Positions 1 through 12,178 of a DNA stretch of 64,000 nucleotides are shown one piece after another. The position numbers were made by a program, and so were the translations under genes. Each line of letters begins with the position of its first letter. Positions within the stretch are counted from its first letter, which is position 1. This DNA comes from Saxidomus purpurata. Its lineage: Eukaryota > Mollusca > Bivalvia > Venerida > Veneridae. Location: positions 27,936,003 to 28,000,002 of the forward strand of contig JAFMSR010000008.1 of the NCBI GenBank assembly GCA_022818135.1. Reading direction: 5' to 3'. Under the pieces are notes generated by a model. The model ran no database searches and had not been told where the DNA came from. It saw only the letters and a list, made by a program, of their open reading frames with translations.

Positions 1-236
1 CAATTACCTTTAAACCCTAAGTGTGACCTTGACCTTGAAGGTAGGGACGAAAGTCTTGCACGCGACACGTTGTCTTGGTCTACTGAACATTTGTGCCAAG
101 TAATCTTACAATCCAATGCATGACAAAGTTACAGTCCGTACACAAAAATATGTAAGGACGGACGCACGGACGGACAGACGGACGGTGCGATTTTAATATG
201 CCCATCTTTTGGGGGTATAACAAGGAAAACTGAATA
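1..236 (+). repeat. Family A tandem-core repeat, 3' part
   Basis: The left end runs off the window. A TGACCTTGACCTTGA core begins at 24, followed by text recurring at 7.0-7.6 kb ('catgacaaagttacagtcc'). The copy ends in a GGACGGAC-type microsatellite (about 160-186) and a short terminal stem-loop ('tatgccc...gggggtata'). This order of core, GGAC microsatellite and terminal hairpin recurs in the other A copies. No coding content. Confidence 0.75.
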
Positions 237-848
237 ATAGACGTATATAAGTACAAAACCGTATATGTATATATTTCTGTAAAACAGAATTCCTGAACTT
301 CATGGTATTTAAAGTCGTGAATGACAGGTGAAGCTAGATGTGGTAAAGCAAACTCCTCACAGCGATTTGAATTGGCTAGCTCCCGCTCTCAAATCACTGG
401 TATACTGAGAGGGTAAGCAACCGCTAGTTAGAAGCTTATCAATATTTATGATTTAATAAGCGCTCGGAGGAGAGAAGCTTTGATAATTGACTAGGTGCAT
501 AAAAGAAACTCGCCACTATACTGGGCGATGCCCTCATGGCTTAGATTGGTGTTCAGTAGAACACTTGAGTCGCTCTGTTACGCTTTGTCAGAATAAAAAT
601 AAATTTTGTGACAAAAAACAAAGTACAACAAGAGTGCCAAACTGTCACAAAATACGCCCGTCAAGGAGGCATAACTCAGTATCTGGCAGTTCATTTGTTT
701 TGTAAAACCTGCTAGAACTATAGAGCAGACAAGGCTAATTCACCTGTTTGAACTATGAGCTGAGAAGGCTAATTTCATAATTTTCGATAATTCAAGGGCA
801 ACAAGAGCACTGTAATCAAGAGCAAATGCAGAGCAATATCCACACAGT
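237..848. other. Unassigned intergenic DNA
   Basis: Nothing recognised. A 72-codon open frame at 487-705 has no domain-like features and is treated as chance. Confidence 0.5.
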
Positions 849-1600
849 TATATGACGCTTGAACCCTAAGTGTGACCTTGACCTTGAAGTGAGCCATCCG
901 GAACATGGCTTCTGCACATCGTCTCAATGTGGTAAACAATTGTGTCAGGTTTCTTCGAAATCCTTCACGGGGTTCAAGAGTTACAGAGCGGAAGGGAAAA
1001 AAAGTCCGAAATCCTTCACGGGGTTCAAGAGTTACAGACCGGAAGGGAAAAAAAGTCATATGACCTTTGAACCCCTAAGTTTGACCTTGACCTTGAAGAG
1101 AGCCATCCGGAACATGGCTTCTGCACATCGTCTCAATGTGTTAAACATTTGTGTCAGGTTTCTTCAAAATCATTCACGGGGTTCAAGAGTTACAGAGCGG
1201 AAGGGAAAAAAAGTCATATGACCTTTGACCCCTGAGTATGACCTTGACCTTGAATCCAGCCATCCGGAACATTGCTTCTGCACGTCATCTCAGTCTGGTT
1301 AACATTTGTGTCAGGTTTCTTCGAAATCCTTCACGGGGTTCAAGAGTTACAGGGCGGAAGGGAAACAAAATCATATAACCTTTGACCCCTAAGTATGACC
1401 TTGACCTTGAATCCAGCCATCCGGAACATTGCTTCTGCACGTCGTCTCAGTCTGGTTAACATTTGTGTCAGGTTTCTTCGAAATCCTTCAAGGGGTTCAA
1501 GAGTTACAGAGCGGAAGGGAAATTGCTAACGGACAGACGGACGGACGGACAGACGGACACCGAGGCGATAACATAATACGTCCCCTTCGGGCGTATAAAA
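849..1600 (+). repeat. Family A-like element with four tandem core units
   Basis: Four units begin near 849, 1057, 1215 and 1372, a spacing of 157-158 bp apart from the first unit. Each carries TGACCTTGACCTTGA (873, 1082, 1239, 1396), then 'catccggaacat' and 'cacggggttcaagagttaca'. The first unit is longer because a 51-bp segment is duplicated (956-1006 and 1007-1057). The array ends in GGAC/GACG repeats (about 1530-1557) and a hairpin with arms 'atacg' and 'cgtat' around 1576-1597. Open frames over this stretch on both strands are translated repeat, not genes. Confidence 0.85.
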
Positions 1601-1605
1601 AGGGG

Positions 1606-1935
1606 CATGACATTGACCTACAAAATGTGGATGCATCACGAGCCTTTTGTCATAAGCAAAATGCAATTTAAAAGTTTGATGAAGAAGGCTAAAGAAGTGG
1701 CAAAGTTACAGCAATAGTCTAAGTACAAAAAGAGGCACAACTCCGTCAAATATGACTTTAACCTACAACATTTGGCGGAATCACGACCCTGGTGACCAAA
1801 GCAAACAATTGTAAAGTTTGATGAAGAAATATTAAGAAATGACAAAGTTATAACCAGCGTTAAGTTTATGTGAAGAACAGACGGACGGACGGATGGACAA
1901 AGCGATCCCTATGTATCTCCTTTTCTCCGACATGG
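1606..1935 (+). repeat. Family B tandem-core repeat
   Basis: Two related units carry 'aaagtttgatgaagaa' and 'cacgaccc'. They end in GACGGACGGACGGATGG (about 1880-1897) and a terminal 'gcgatccctatgt' motif with 'ccttttctcc'. The same family lies in reverse orientation at 37.97-38.53 kb. Noncoding. Confidence 0.75.
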
Positions 1936-2179
1936 CGACACACAAACTGTTGACTTCCCGTACTGCCGGCTTATATTAAATGAAAAAAGGGAATTGAAGA
2001 TGATAAAAGTTATAAGTGAATATTCTATATTGTTAAGAAAATTAAATATTTATAACGCTAGCTTCAGCTTCATTTTGTCATTTAATAGACAATATTTATC
2101 TTGATTGCATAATATTAACATTAACGCTGAACTAATTTAATCGCTTTTCAATTTGCATCGTTTGTTTGGATTGTAGTAA

Positions 2180-2425
2180 AAAGGTCGGTTAATCATTTTA
2201 ACGTAACCACTTGCACCACGTCATTACATCCCCGCCAACATTTTTTCCCACACATGCAAATCAGTTTATACAGACTAAAAGTCGATGACAATTGGCGATA
2301 GCATAATTTCGATCGAACTTTAAATCACGATGTCGTATTTTCCCTGAGGAAATTAGAAGAACGATGCATTGGGGACAATGGGAAAGATAAACATTCAATT
2401 TACTGATAACGTTATAGTTATAGAA
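2180..2425 (+). repeat. Dispersed repeat L, copy 1
   Basis: Shares 'gatgacaattggcgata', 'cataatttcgatcg' and 'gtattttccc(t/c)gaggaaa' with 30.93-31.33 kb and, reversed, 36.88-37.35 kb. Nature unknown. No TIR or tail recognised. Confidence 0.6.
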
Positions 2426-2875
2426 TAGGAAATTAGGTGTTTTGGGCGTATAACAGAATACAAGTACCGGAGCAATATCAAGGAAAGGGGGATTTTCTTT
2501 TATTGTAACAGTATTTAAATCTTGTAGGCGAACATGGAATATAAAGGAAGACCTACTCTTATCAGTTTGACATAACCATGGCTAGCAGTAATTGTTATGA
2601 AGTGAAATGGAAAAGTGAAGTTACCTATCAAATAGTTTTTACAGGTTTTATTGTCCATGATGAAAGAAAAACTAGATGCCCACGTGCAACATGTCGAGCC
2701 CACCAGCCCTCCTTACCAAGTAGACATAGGTCAAATTAAAACTATCACTGAAGGTGATGAATACCCCCCCCCCCCCCCAACACCCATTGACACGGTATTT
2801 AAAATTTATGTAATATTTGATGCTTTGATTATTGGACCTGCACAACTTAAGGCTTCATTGAAGTAAATATTTTGA
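2426..2875. other. Unassigned DNA with poly-C tract
   Basis: No gene seen. It contains a run of 15 C at 2764-2778. The overlapping 71-codon frame reads proline through that run and is a compositional artefact. Confidence 0.5.
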
Positions 2876-2876
2876 C

Positions 2877-3350
2877 CAGCGGGTTTGGAGATTAAAAGCG
2901 CACATGCACATCTAGGCACGGTGCTTATCACTTCTACGAAGTATCATTTAATTCTGACAAGGGGCTTTGGAGATTTGGCGTCCACAATATTTTACTATCT
3001 CGAGCCCCTGTGACCTTGACCTTTAACCTAGTGACCCGAAACATCTACCGTGCACAATTGGGCATTGAACTTATCACTTCTGTGAAGTATCATTACATTC
3101 TGACAGGGGTTTTGAGATTTAGCGTCCACAAGATTTTACCATCTCGAGCCCCTGTGACATTGCCATTTGGCTCAAGATCCGAAACATAGATCATGCACAA
3201 CTAGGCATTGAACTTATCACTATTGTGGAGTATCATCAAATTTAGACCAGGGATATTGGAGAATAGATTCCGTCCATAAGATTCCGTCTACAGACGGACG
3301 GACAGACAAACTGAAACCAGTATACTTTGTGATCGGGGGTATCAATACAC
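2877..3350 (+). repeat. Family C tandem-core repeat
   Basis: The motif 'cttatcact.....gaagtatcat' starts at 2924, 3070 and 3213, giving periods of 146 and 143 bp. Each unit includes 'ctcgagcccctgtga', and one carries TGACCTTGACC. The array ends with 'cagacggacggacagac' (about 3291-3309) and a 'gatcgggggtatc' terminus. Same architecture as families A, B and D. Confidence 0.75.
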
Positions 3351-3484
3351 CTTAATATATTGATATTATTTTTGTTTTAATATTGGATGTAACATGAATG
3401 GTCTCGATGTTTCTCTACGGCCAGTTATAAAATATACAATGTAAGCTATTTACAGTAACAACAAAGGGAAGTTATTCTAAAAAC

Positions 3485-3810
3485 AAGAGAAGCTCATGGT
3501 GGTGAACATTGGTGCCAAGTTACATCAAAATCCCTTCATGCATGAAGAAGAAATGCTCCGGAAAAAGATATTCTTGAATTTGACCTCCAACCTTTAAGTG
3601 TGACCTTGATTTTAGACATAGGGACCTGGTTCTTGCGCATGAAACTGCGTCTCATGATGGTGAACATTTGTGCTAAGTTATTTAAGAATCCCTTGATCCA
3701 TGGATAAGTTCCAGCCCGGACAAACTAAACTCGGATGTACGCACGCACGCACTTACACCGAACCGCCATTTGGACACTATAACTATATTGAGCTTTCGCA
3801 AGGGGCTCGA
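3485..3810 (+). repeat. Diverged family A-like repeat
   Basis: Two degenerate units share 'tggtgaacatt(t)gtgc(c/t)aagtta' and 'aagtgtgaccttga' with family A. The end has 'gtacgcacgcacgcac' in place of the usual GGAC run. Noncoding. Confidence 0.6.
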
Positions 3811-4200
3811 CAAAAATACTTCTTTTTATGTTATACAAAATGATGCAGTTATTTCGTTTTGTCTTCTGTGTTTAATCGCTACCGACCCATAAATTGTGCA
3901 ACAATAATTTTACATTGAAGGTATTGAATAGTTTACACTACCGCAACAAAAGTTCGAACGTTGATTTTGGCGATGATGTCTGAAATGTAAAGTTTATTAA
4001 AGAGTTTAAGGATTATACTTCCAAGAATTCTTATATTTATGCTTTTGGGGAATTTGACACGAGTTTCAGTGAGTAGTTTTATTTGTTGTTATCATTCTGA
4101 TCTACGAGCACATGGTTTGGAATCAGCACGTGAAAAGAAATTCTGACGAAGAATATGCCTTTATTTCACAAAGAAGCCGTGGGTTGTAGTATGACGGTAT
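3811..4200. other. Unassigned AT-rich DNA
   Basis: No gene, RNA or repeat structure recognised. Confidence 0.5.
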
Positions 4201-4204
4201 TTCA

Positions 4205-5332
4205 TGACAAGAGGCCCATGAGGCCATTATCGCTCGGTTGGACTGGCAGGACTGTTCTCAAGTGTTTGGAAAATCTTAAGGAATGTTAAAAAGGAAAAGC
4301 TAACAGAGGTCACTGTGATCTTGACACACTGACCCTAAAACACTAGGGATCATCTACTTAGTAAGACCAATCATCCTATGAAGACTGCTGTTGATAATAA
4401 TGCCTCAACATGTTGAGAAGGAATTATTGGGTCAATCTGACCTTGACTTTTGACCATCCCAGAAAACCTTAACCTTTGATCTACTGACCTCAAAATCAAA
4501 AGGGGTCATTTGCTGGGGATGACCAACCTCGAAACCAAGTTTCAAGATGCTGGGCCCAAGCGTTCCCGAGTTATTATCATCCGGAAACCGTGTTATTACT
4601 CTTTGTCACTAAGACCTTGACTTTTAACCAACCGACCCCAAAATAAATAGTGATCATTAACATGTTACAAGGAACCTTCTGAACAAGTTTGATGAAAGGT
4701 GAACGCAAACTGTGAACTGTAGAGCGTTATCGAGGTAACCGTGACCTTCACCTTTGACCCACTGACCCCTAAACAATAGGAATCATTTACATGTAGCAGG
4801 AAATCTTTTGAGCAAGTTTGATGAAGTTGAATCAAAACTGTGACCTGTAGAGCGTTATCAAGCTAAGTCTAACGGAGGTCACTGGTACCTTGACCTTTGA
4901 CTCACTGACCAAAAATCAAATGGGTACAACTACATGTTATAGGAAGCCTTCTGAGCAAGTTTGATGAAAGTTGAATGAAAACTGTGACACGTAAAGCGCA
5001 ATCAAAGGAAATCTAACGGAGGTCACTGTGACCTTGACCTTTGACACACTGACCCCGAAAACAATAGGAATTATCCACAAAGTGCAGAAAACCTTCCGAG
5101 CAAATTTAAAGAAAGTTGAATAAATATTGTTACCTGTAGCTTGTTACCAAGGAATTGCTTTCGGACGTCAATGTGACCTTGACCTTTGACTCACTGACCC
5201 CCAAAACAACAGGAAACATCTACAAGTAGCAAGGATCCTCATCACCAAGTTTTACTAAAACTTAATGCATATGCATATTGTGACCTGTAGAGCGTTATCA
5301 AGTAAAAGTTTACGGACAGACGGACTGATCTG
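4205..5332 (+). repeat. Family D tandem-core repeat, long array
   Basis: Begins with 'caagaggcccatgaggcc', a variant of the family I start. It then has seven or so units, each carrying TGACCTTGACCTTTGAC and 'cactgacccc'. In the better-kept right half the core starts at 4742, 4886, 5029 and 5174, a period of 143-145 bp. It ends in 'cggacagacggact' near 5327. Units contain closely spaced AGGTCA-type half-sites. Noncoding. Confidence 0.8.
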
Positions 5333-5392
5333 CATAACAAAAGCTCTCTGGCATTTGTCCAGTAGAGCTAAAAACGTCTGGTGTGAATTTAT

Positions 5393-5635
5393 TAAGTGTT
5401 TTTGCCCCACTATGTTCCTTTAATTGTTCGTTTTGTCCTCTTATTGTTCGTTTTGTCCTCGTGTGTTTGCTTTGTATGCTAGTGTGTGTTGGTAGTGTAT
5501 GTTTGTGTGTGTACATGATTGTGTGTGTGTGTGTGTGTTGTGTGTGTGTGTGTATGTTCTGGGTGCTGTGGGGCTCGTTTTGGGGAGGCTACGTTTTTGG
5601 CATTCCCAGTTTGATATTATTATTATTTTTTTTTT
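5393..5635 (+). mobile_element. Retroposon-like element E, 5'-truncated copy
   Basis: Aligns with the right two thirds of the fuller E copy at 15.5-15.8 kb. Shared blocks are 'ttcctttaattgttcg', a GT microsatellite (about 5508-5554), 'gggctcgttttggggagg' and the end 'gtttgatatta' running into TTA/T-rich sequence. A 25-bp segment is missing near the left end, and 'ttattgttcgttttgtcctc' is locally duplicated. Open frames here read through the GT tract and are not genes. Confidence 0.7.
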
Positions 5636-6944
5636 ACATTTATTTTCGAACATCATCACAGGTTTGGCATCAACAGCTTCTCTGAAAATGCCACAAGGAC
5701 TGAAGACGAGGAAAGAGGGCTTAATTTCTGACGCAACACGTGCGCTTCCCTACCATGTTTGGAACAAAATATGAGAGAAATCTATCAGCAATAGTAGCGA
5801 TTCCACCTAGTTCGTGCTTTGCCGTATATTGCATATTCTTCCTTAGTTCCTCAGATGGAGCTAACTTTCATTTACCATTATCATAATGAAGCTGTTGCTG
5901 TTTTAATTTTCCTAGATCTACCGCTTTATTACACGTGCTTACTATCACTAATGATTCATATCGAATTGTATGCTACCTTGTTGTTTGTTGTTTAATAAAC
6001 TTTGGATCGTTTGTTTCCGTATTAGTCTTTTGTTGATAGTAATTCTTTTACCGATTGAGGTTAATTAATCCTGATCAAAAAACATATCTTCTTTTACCGT
6101 TTAATGAGGCTATGAACCCGAAAGGTTTTGTTATTAGTCTCAGTGCATCGTATATGTTTTTTTCTATGTCATACTTGTCAACTTTCATGCCAATGATAGA
6201 CCTTAATGATGCTAATTGGTTGTTACTTTCCTTTCCTCAACGTGGTATGCATTTTCTACTCCTTTGTCCAGCTTATCATATATTATCTGATATCCCTTAT
6301 TTTTCTACTGATCACGCAAATAACGTTCTTTATCTGCTCTCAATAAAGATGTGTGTTACGCCTGCTAGATGTAGTCACTGTCTATGTTATTTGTGTCATT
6401 ATACACTTTTAAGGTTAGTTCATAATCTTTCTGAAATATATCTTGTCTGTCTTTAATATTTGCTGGTCACTCCACCCCCCAACAATCAATGTCTCCAAAT
6501 TGTTTGCCCTTCACTCGAGACATTTTCTTCCCGTCTATTCCAATGTGTATAGATTTTGACCCGACATGTTCAGTAAACCCGAAGCCATATAAAAAGTCCC
6601 AAAACATTAATCATTCATACTTGAAATGATTGCCACCTAACCTCAAAGTATAAGCTAATAATTTCTACAAGTATCTGTAGAATTGAAGAAAATTGTTGTA
6701 GTTCTGTAAAACTTTCATAAAATGTACACTTGTATCGTATTTTTGGCGGATTGTGATTTATTATGAAACGTCGCCATATCGGCATTTTTGTATTAAGTTT
6801 AATGGAAAAAATGAATCTCGGATACCCCGGAGCATTCCGATGACGTTCGTCACGAATCTTAGACTGCTCGATATCAGATTTTGATGAAACATGAGCTGTC
6901 CCTCACAAGTGACAAATGACCCCGAAAGAGGTGTCTCACAGTCT
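5636..6944. other. Unassigned DNA; one weak 133-codon frame
   Basis: The frame at 6055-6456 (+) is the longest in the left half. It is rich in Leu, Phe, Tyr, Ser and Cys, has several hydrophobic stretches, and resembles no family I know. No splice or promoter context supports it. In AT-rich DNA a frame of this length can occur by chance, so I do not call a gene. Confidence 0.4.
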
Positions 6945-7580
6945 GTGTCCTCTCCATGTGCTCAATAATTGTGCCATGCAACTTTAAAATCCTTCCATGC
7001 ATGAAATAGTTACCAAGCATACAGTATTCGCTTACTTATAAACACTAAGTGTGACCTTGACCTTAAAGGTAGGGACGTGGTTCTTGCACACAACACATTA
7101 TCTTGATGTGCTGAACAATTGTGCCAAGTTATTTTAAATTCAATAAATGCATGACAAAGTTACAGTCCGGACACAAATGTATGCATATATACAGGATTCC
7201 ATTACCTATAAACTCTAAGTGTGACCTTGAACTTTACGGCAGGGACGCGACACATCGGCTTGATGTGCTAGACATTTGTGCCAAGTTATTTTAAAATCAA
7301 TCAATGCATAACAAAGTTACAGTCCGGACACGAATATGTGCATATATATATATATATATGAATCTATTACCTTCAAACTCTAAGTGTGACCTTGACCTTT
7401 AAGGCGTGGGTCTTGCACGCGACACGTCGTCTTGATGTGCTAGACATCTATGTCAAGTTATTTTAAAATCCTTCAATGCATGACAAAGGTACAGCTCGGA
7501 CACTAAAAAATGTAAGGGTGGACTCACAGACGGACGGACGGTTCGATTTTAATATGCCACCCTTCAGGCATAAAAATGAA
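6945..7580 (+). repeat. Family A repeat with three core units
   Basis: GTGACCTTGA starts at 7051, 7221 and 7385 (periods 170 and 164 bp). Units share 'catgacaaagttacagtcc' with the copy at the start of the window. An (AT)n tract sits at about 7326-7341. The element ends in 'cagacggacggacggt' and a hairpin 'tatgcc...ggcata' (about 7553-7570). Confidence 0.8.
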
Positions 7581-8265
7581 GCCCTTTAAATTCTCTGAAA
7601 ATAACATATTTTAGAGCGAAAAGTCAAATAAACGTGTTGCAGTATACCTTCCTGTAGTGCATATCAGAATATTTGAAATTTGTCACTACCAAATTATAAA
7701 GCGTTACAAAGGCCTTTGAAAATCCCAACATAACAATTTATTACCGTTTCAAGAAATGTCCAGCCGTTTGATTTGCCAATGATCCGTAAATATAAATCGG
7801 TTTTAACAGGCAAGCCGGTAATATACATTTGGCACGCCGTCATTGTACCCTAGGCTAAAATAATTCAAAATCGCAGGGTACGCAAAGACAGTTATTGTAA
7901 CGACAATTATTGGAAGGTATATCAAAGGAGCACTGATTGAGAAGAAGAATGAGGTTTTGTATTGAGTCATACGAAAGAGAAAACATGTCTAGGAATGTAT
8001 ATGAAAATAATTTGTACGCATTTCAAAATACATCCCTGTATTCAGTCTTTTTTTCAAATCAAGCTGGCGGACGACAAGTTCAATTACCTTTGTGACGTTG
8101 TTATGTGACGTCACGAAGTGACATTGTGGTATTATAAGGGCACTTGAAAGTCGTTAAATGAATTTAAAATGAATCAAATCCTTAAAGATTTAATAAAAGG
8201 AAGAATAATAAAATAGTTATTTGTTCTTTTACGTAATAATACTCTCCCCTAACAGCTCGTGTACA
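7581..8265. other. Unassigned DNA with one CRE-like palindrome
   Basis: No gene seen. TGACGTCA, a consensus CREB/ATF site, lies at 8106-8113 inside 'gtgacgtcac'. There is no evidence that it is used. Confidence 0.45.
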
Positions 8266-8269
8266 TGTT

Positions 8270-8496
8270 ATATAAATAGGCGTGTAATATATCCCCATAC
8301 ACCACTTCCAAAAGGCAAATAACATATAATAGCGTAGGGGTGCCGTTAAATAATCAAACCTACAGACATTTTCAAAGAATTTTTGCAAATTCATACCTAC
8401 AATTGTACTTGTTGATTCTAGTCTAGCTATTACATTAGTATATCATTTTTCAAAATTTTATTTTTTTCACAGGAAACTTTTTGAGCGAGCAGCTTA
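8270..8496 (+). mobile_element. MITE G, 5'-truncated copy
   Basis: Keeps the internal block 'agcgtaggggtgccgtta', 'acattttcaaagaattttt' and 'gattctag', and the right terminus 'gagcgagcagctt'. The left TIR is missing. Confidence 0.65.
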
Positions 8497-8807
8497 TGGT
8501 TAAAACATAAGCTCTGTAGTGACACTTTTTCATGAAATTCAATTTCTCTGGCCGCTACTTTTATCTATTTTGTGAATTTTCTTGCACATGCGCAATTCGT
8601 TACTTTTTTAATGTTCTCATGGGCAAAAACACTGCACGACAGATGATTGATTGGCACAGCTATTTAGAACAGCTTTAACAATAATTTAATTATGTGTTTT
8701 CCTATATCCCGACTTGTTAAAAGCATCCATGTATTTTAAACGAATTTGTACCAACGACAAATACCCTTTATATATTTTTTGTCTATTAACACGTAAGCTA
8801 CCAAAAA

Positions 8808-9742
8808 AAAAAAAAGAGGGCCAAGATGGCCCTATATCGCTCACCTTGGTACAAGTCCACTTGCCTGGTGGAAGATCACTAGATAATGTTATATATACCA
8901 AATAGGTTTTCCTATATATGTTTATGTAAAGCAAGTGACCCCCCGGGCAAGGTCAATTTTGACCCCAAGACAAAATGTGAACAACTTTGAAGAGGTCTAC
9001 TAGACAAGCTACATGCCAAATATCTAAGCTCTAGGCCTCGTGGTTTCAGAGAAGAATTTTAAAGGTTTTCCTATATAAGCCTATGTAAGACTAAGTGACC
9101 ATCAGTGCGGGGTCAATTTTGATCCGGGGATCACCATTTGAACAATCTTGGTAGAGGTCCACTAGCCAATGCTATATGCCAAATATCTCAGCTCTAGGCT
9201 TTGTGGTTTCAGAGAAGAAGATTTTTAAAGTTTTTCCTCTATAAGCCTATGTGAAACTAACTGAACCCCCGTGTGGGGTCAATTTTGGCACGGGGGACAT
9301 AATTTGAACAATCTTGGTAGAGGTCCACTAGCCAATGCTACACGCCAAATATTTTAGCTTAGGCTCTGTGGTTTCAGAGAAGAAGATTTTTAAAGTTTTT
9401 CTAATATAAGCCTATGTAAAAATAAGTGACCCCCAGTGCAGGGTCAATTTTGATCCGGGGGACATAATTTGAACAATCTTATTAGAGGTCCACTAGACAA
9501 TGCTACATGCCAAATATCTAAGCTCTAGGCCTTGTGGTTTCAGAGAAGAAGATTGTTAAAGATTTTCCTTTTTGTTGCCATAGCAACAAGAGTTCTGCAT
9601 GGAATGGAATTCTTTGGTAGAGCTTTATGCAAGGAACATCCCTGGATAGAACATTGGCCTAGTGGTTTCAAAGGAGATGTCTTTGAATCAAAATATTGAC
9701 ATACGACGGACAATGCTCACCCTGGCGTAGCCAGGTAACCCG
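8808..9742 (+). repeat. Family I element with about four tandem units
   Basis: Starts with the stem 'gggccaagatggccc' followed by 'tatatcgctcacct'. Four units carry 'tggtttcaga' at 9041, 9204, 9369 and 9534 (periods 163, 165 and 165 bp), each with 'gtcaattttgac/t' and 'aatatctaagctctagg'. The 3' region reads 'gttgccatagcaac', 'catggaatggaattc', then 'acgacggac' and a terminal 'gctcaccctggcgtagccagg' hairpin. Other copies are at 14.1, 16.3 and 59.5 kb. Short frames at its left end are translated repeat. Confidence 0.85.
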
Positions 9743-12178
9743 ATGAATTTCAAAACTATTACTCTTATCTTTTATTTATGTGTGTTTCCAAACTGTTGTT
9801 ATTTTCCTAATTATGTCATAAATGACTTACCACTACGATTACTAAAGCAGAGCATTAAACAGTGGGCTATTAAGACATTCGCTACTTTCAAATTATTATT
9901 CCATTTGTAAGCGTAATAGCTCTGCTAAAAATCTTTTTTTAACTGCCTTCCGCTTTAATTCCCATGAACCATGTCATTAGTCCTCGTAATGTGTTTATCT
10001 TCAAAAGTCAATGTCGATCTTTATCTATTCTTGCGACGGAGAATCCTTAGTTAGTACTATTGAGACACGTTTTAGACAGTTTTTGCCTTTCTATTAAAGT
10101 TGAATGGTGTCACTGCCACTAAATTATGAGATTGTCTGTCTTGAAATCTCAGTCTGACAAATCAAAATTACTCAAATTTCTAAAACATTAAATGTTGATA
10201 CTTCATGAGAACAATTTGTCATTATAAATATTCTAAAATTGGAATGAATTTGAATGAAATTGGTAAAATCTAAATATTCAATGCAATTGACATATATTAC
10301 ATTAAATATATCCTGATATAGAGTAACTACATGTCACACAGACACAATATTTCACTCCAATCAATTCACCTATTTCATATCTCGTTTTAGATAAAGTATG
10401 AAGATCGTTGCATATATTTACGGATACTCATAAGTCATAACACGAGTATTTAATTTCAAAATGGCCGCTCCGATAAGTTTGGAACTGAATTAGTTTTAGT
10501 TGTGCCCAACAGCTTACCGGACCGTCTAGCTAGTAGGATTTAGAAGGTGTAGAATTAACGGTAAACCATAATAAATCAAATAAATGGAGTGTAATTCCTG
10601 GTTCTGTATAAATTCACTGAGTGAACACCACAAAATTTGTGTGCGCAACAAAAGTCATATTTTCACGAGTTTTCAAGTGGGAATAACTACTTTTGTTTGA
10701 AACATTAAGTTTTACGGGTCATAATCCAAAACTGTTTGAATAATTCATGTGCAAAGGAAGACAAACTATTTTATCTTAATTGTTTTGTGCATATCAAATT
10801 CATAATCACCAGAGTACATGATAGATAAGCTATGATGAAATTACAACGCCAAAGCATTGACTGAAGGATATACCAGGGGATCAATGTATCATTTGTGGTC
10901 ACTTTTTCGGTTTAACATACTCTAAATGAATTTGATATTATCTCCCGTCATGATAAAAACTATTCTAATATGCCTACGGTATATTTCTATGGTCAATTCG
11001 AGTGCATTAATATGATTAAAGCACTCGGAAAAGTAGGCGGAGTTTCGGACATGGAAGTAGCTCCTTCCGACTTTTCTAATTTACTCCCGCGCAAAAATAA
11101 AATATAGAAATGGAAATAATATCAGCATGAAAAAGATTTGTTTAAGAACCTAAATATTATTTTTGATTGCGTCAAGTAAGCCTTAGAATACCCTCACCTT
11201 GTTTTCCTTAAAAAAGGCCAAGACATTCAGGATTAACAGTCATACAATGTTTTGATTCCGGGAGACAAAACTATGAATGAAAACGTTTACGTCATCACAC
11301 TGACGTCATTACTCCACGTTAAAACGTTGTACAGTTCAAATTAACGGTACGCATTTAAATCGATTGGCTGCTTTGTTAGGTTCTGAATTTGACGTCTTCT
11401 GCATAATGTCAGTCAGGTATTTCTTTTTATATTTTATGTATTAGATGATTAAACTAAAATAAGTTTGTATAATATCCGCCGAGCACATCACCTCCGGGAA
11501 ATGCTTCAATTTCGATAAAGCACTCCAAGCCATAGATTATTTCTTAATTAATGTACGTGATTTAGAAACATGCATTTTATCAGTATTATTTTATTGTAGC
11601 AGTAAATAAGTGCTCTTTTTGATTTCACATTGGTAGATAACGAAGAATTATTGTTTAAAATCTTTAATGTTCATAAAAATTACATTGTAAAATGGTTTTA
11701 GCAAATTTAAGAACTATAAGCTCTTTAGCGTAGTCCGTGTTATTTTTAAAAATACAACCACTTATTTGTGTACAAAGTTCTAATTTATTGAAGCTATCTC
11801 AGATTTATGATAAAAGATTCTATTCAAACATTATCACCATTTTGGTTTAGGTGGTACATGAAAATGCCAGTATAAAAGTAGGGAAAATAAATTAAAAGCA
11901 AGATATTCTTTTGTAAACCATACCTTGAAAATGTTTCATAGGACATTTTACCACCTAGGTTGAATAATGGAAGTGTTGAAGCACATGTAAGACAAAACAC
12001 AAAATCTGCAAAAATGCAAAAATAATAAAAAAAAGATGCCGTTTCATAGTTGAAAAGGAAATTTTATAAGCTCTTAGTAATATGCAGCATGCTTCTACTT
12101 CTTTTTACAAGTATGGCAAAATCGGTATCAGTTATATTCCTTGGAACATACTTGAACACATTCATTTCCATTCATTTA
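9743..12178. other. Unassigned AT-rich DNA
   Basis: No convincing exon. A diverged relative of hairpin element K lies at about 10595-10695 ('attcactgagtgaacacca', 'aagtgggaataacta'). A TGACGTCA site is at 11301-11308, close to a second half-match. Otherwise nothing recognised. Confidence 0.45.

Noticed and set aside
775..1221. Repetitive open frames on both strands
   Set aside because: Both read the ~158-bp tandem units and the 51-bp duplication; no coding signature.
6055..6456. 133-codon forward open frame
   Set aside because: No recognisable motif, low-complexity hydrophobic composition, and no splice or promoter evidence; consistent with chance in AT-rich DNA.
7326..7341. (AT)n tract as a feature of its own
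   Set aside because: It lies inside a family A unit and looks like simple slippage.
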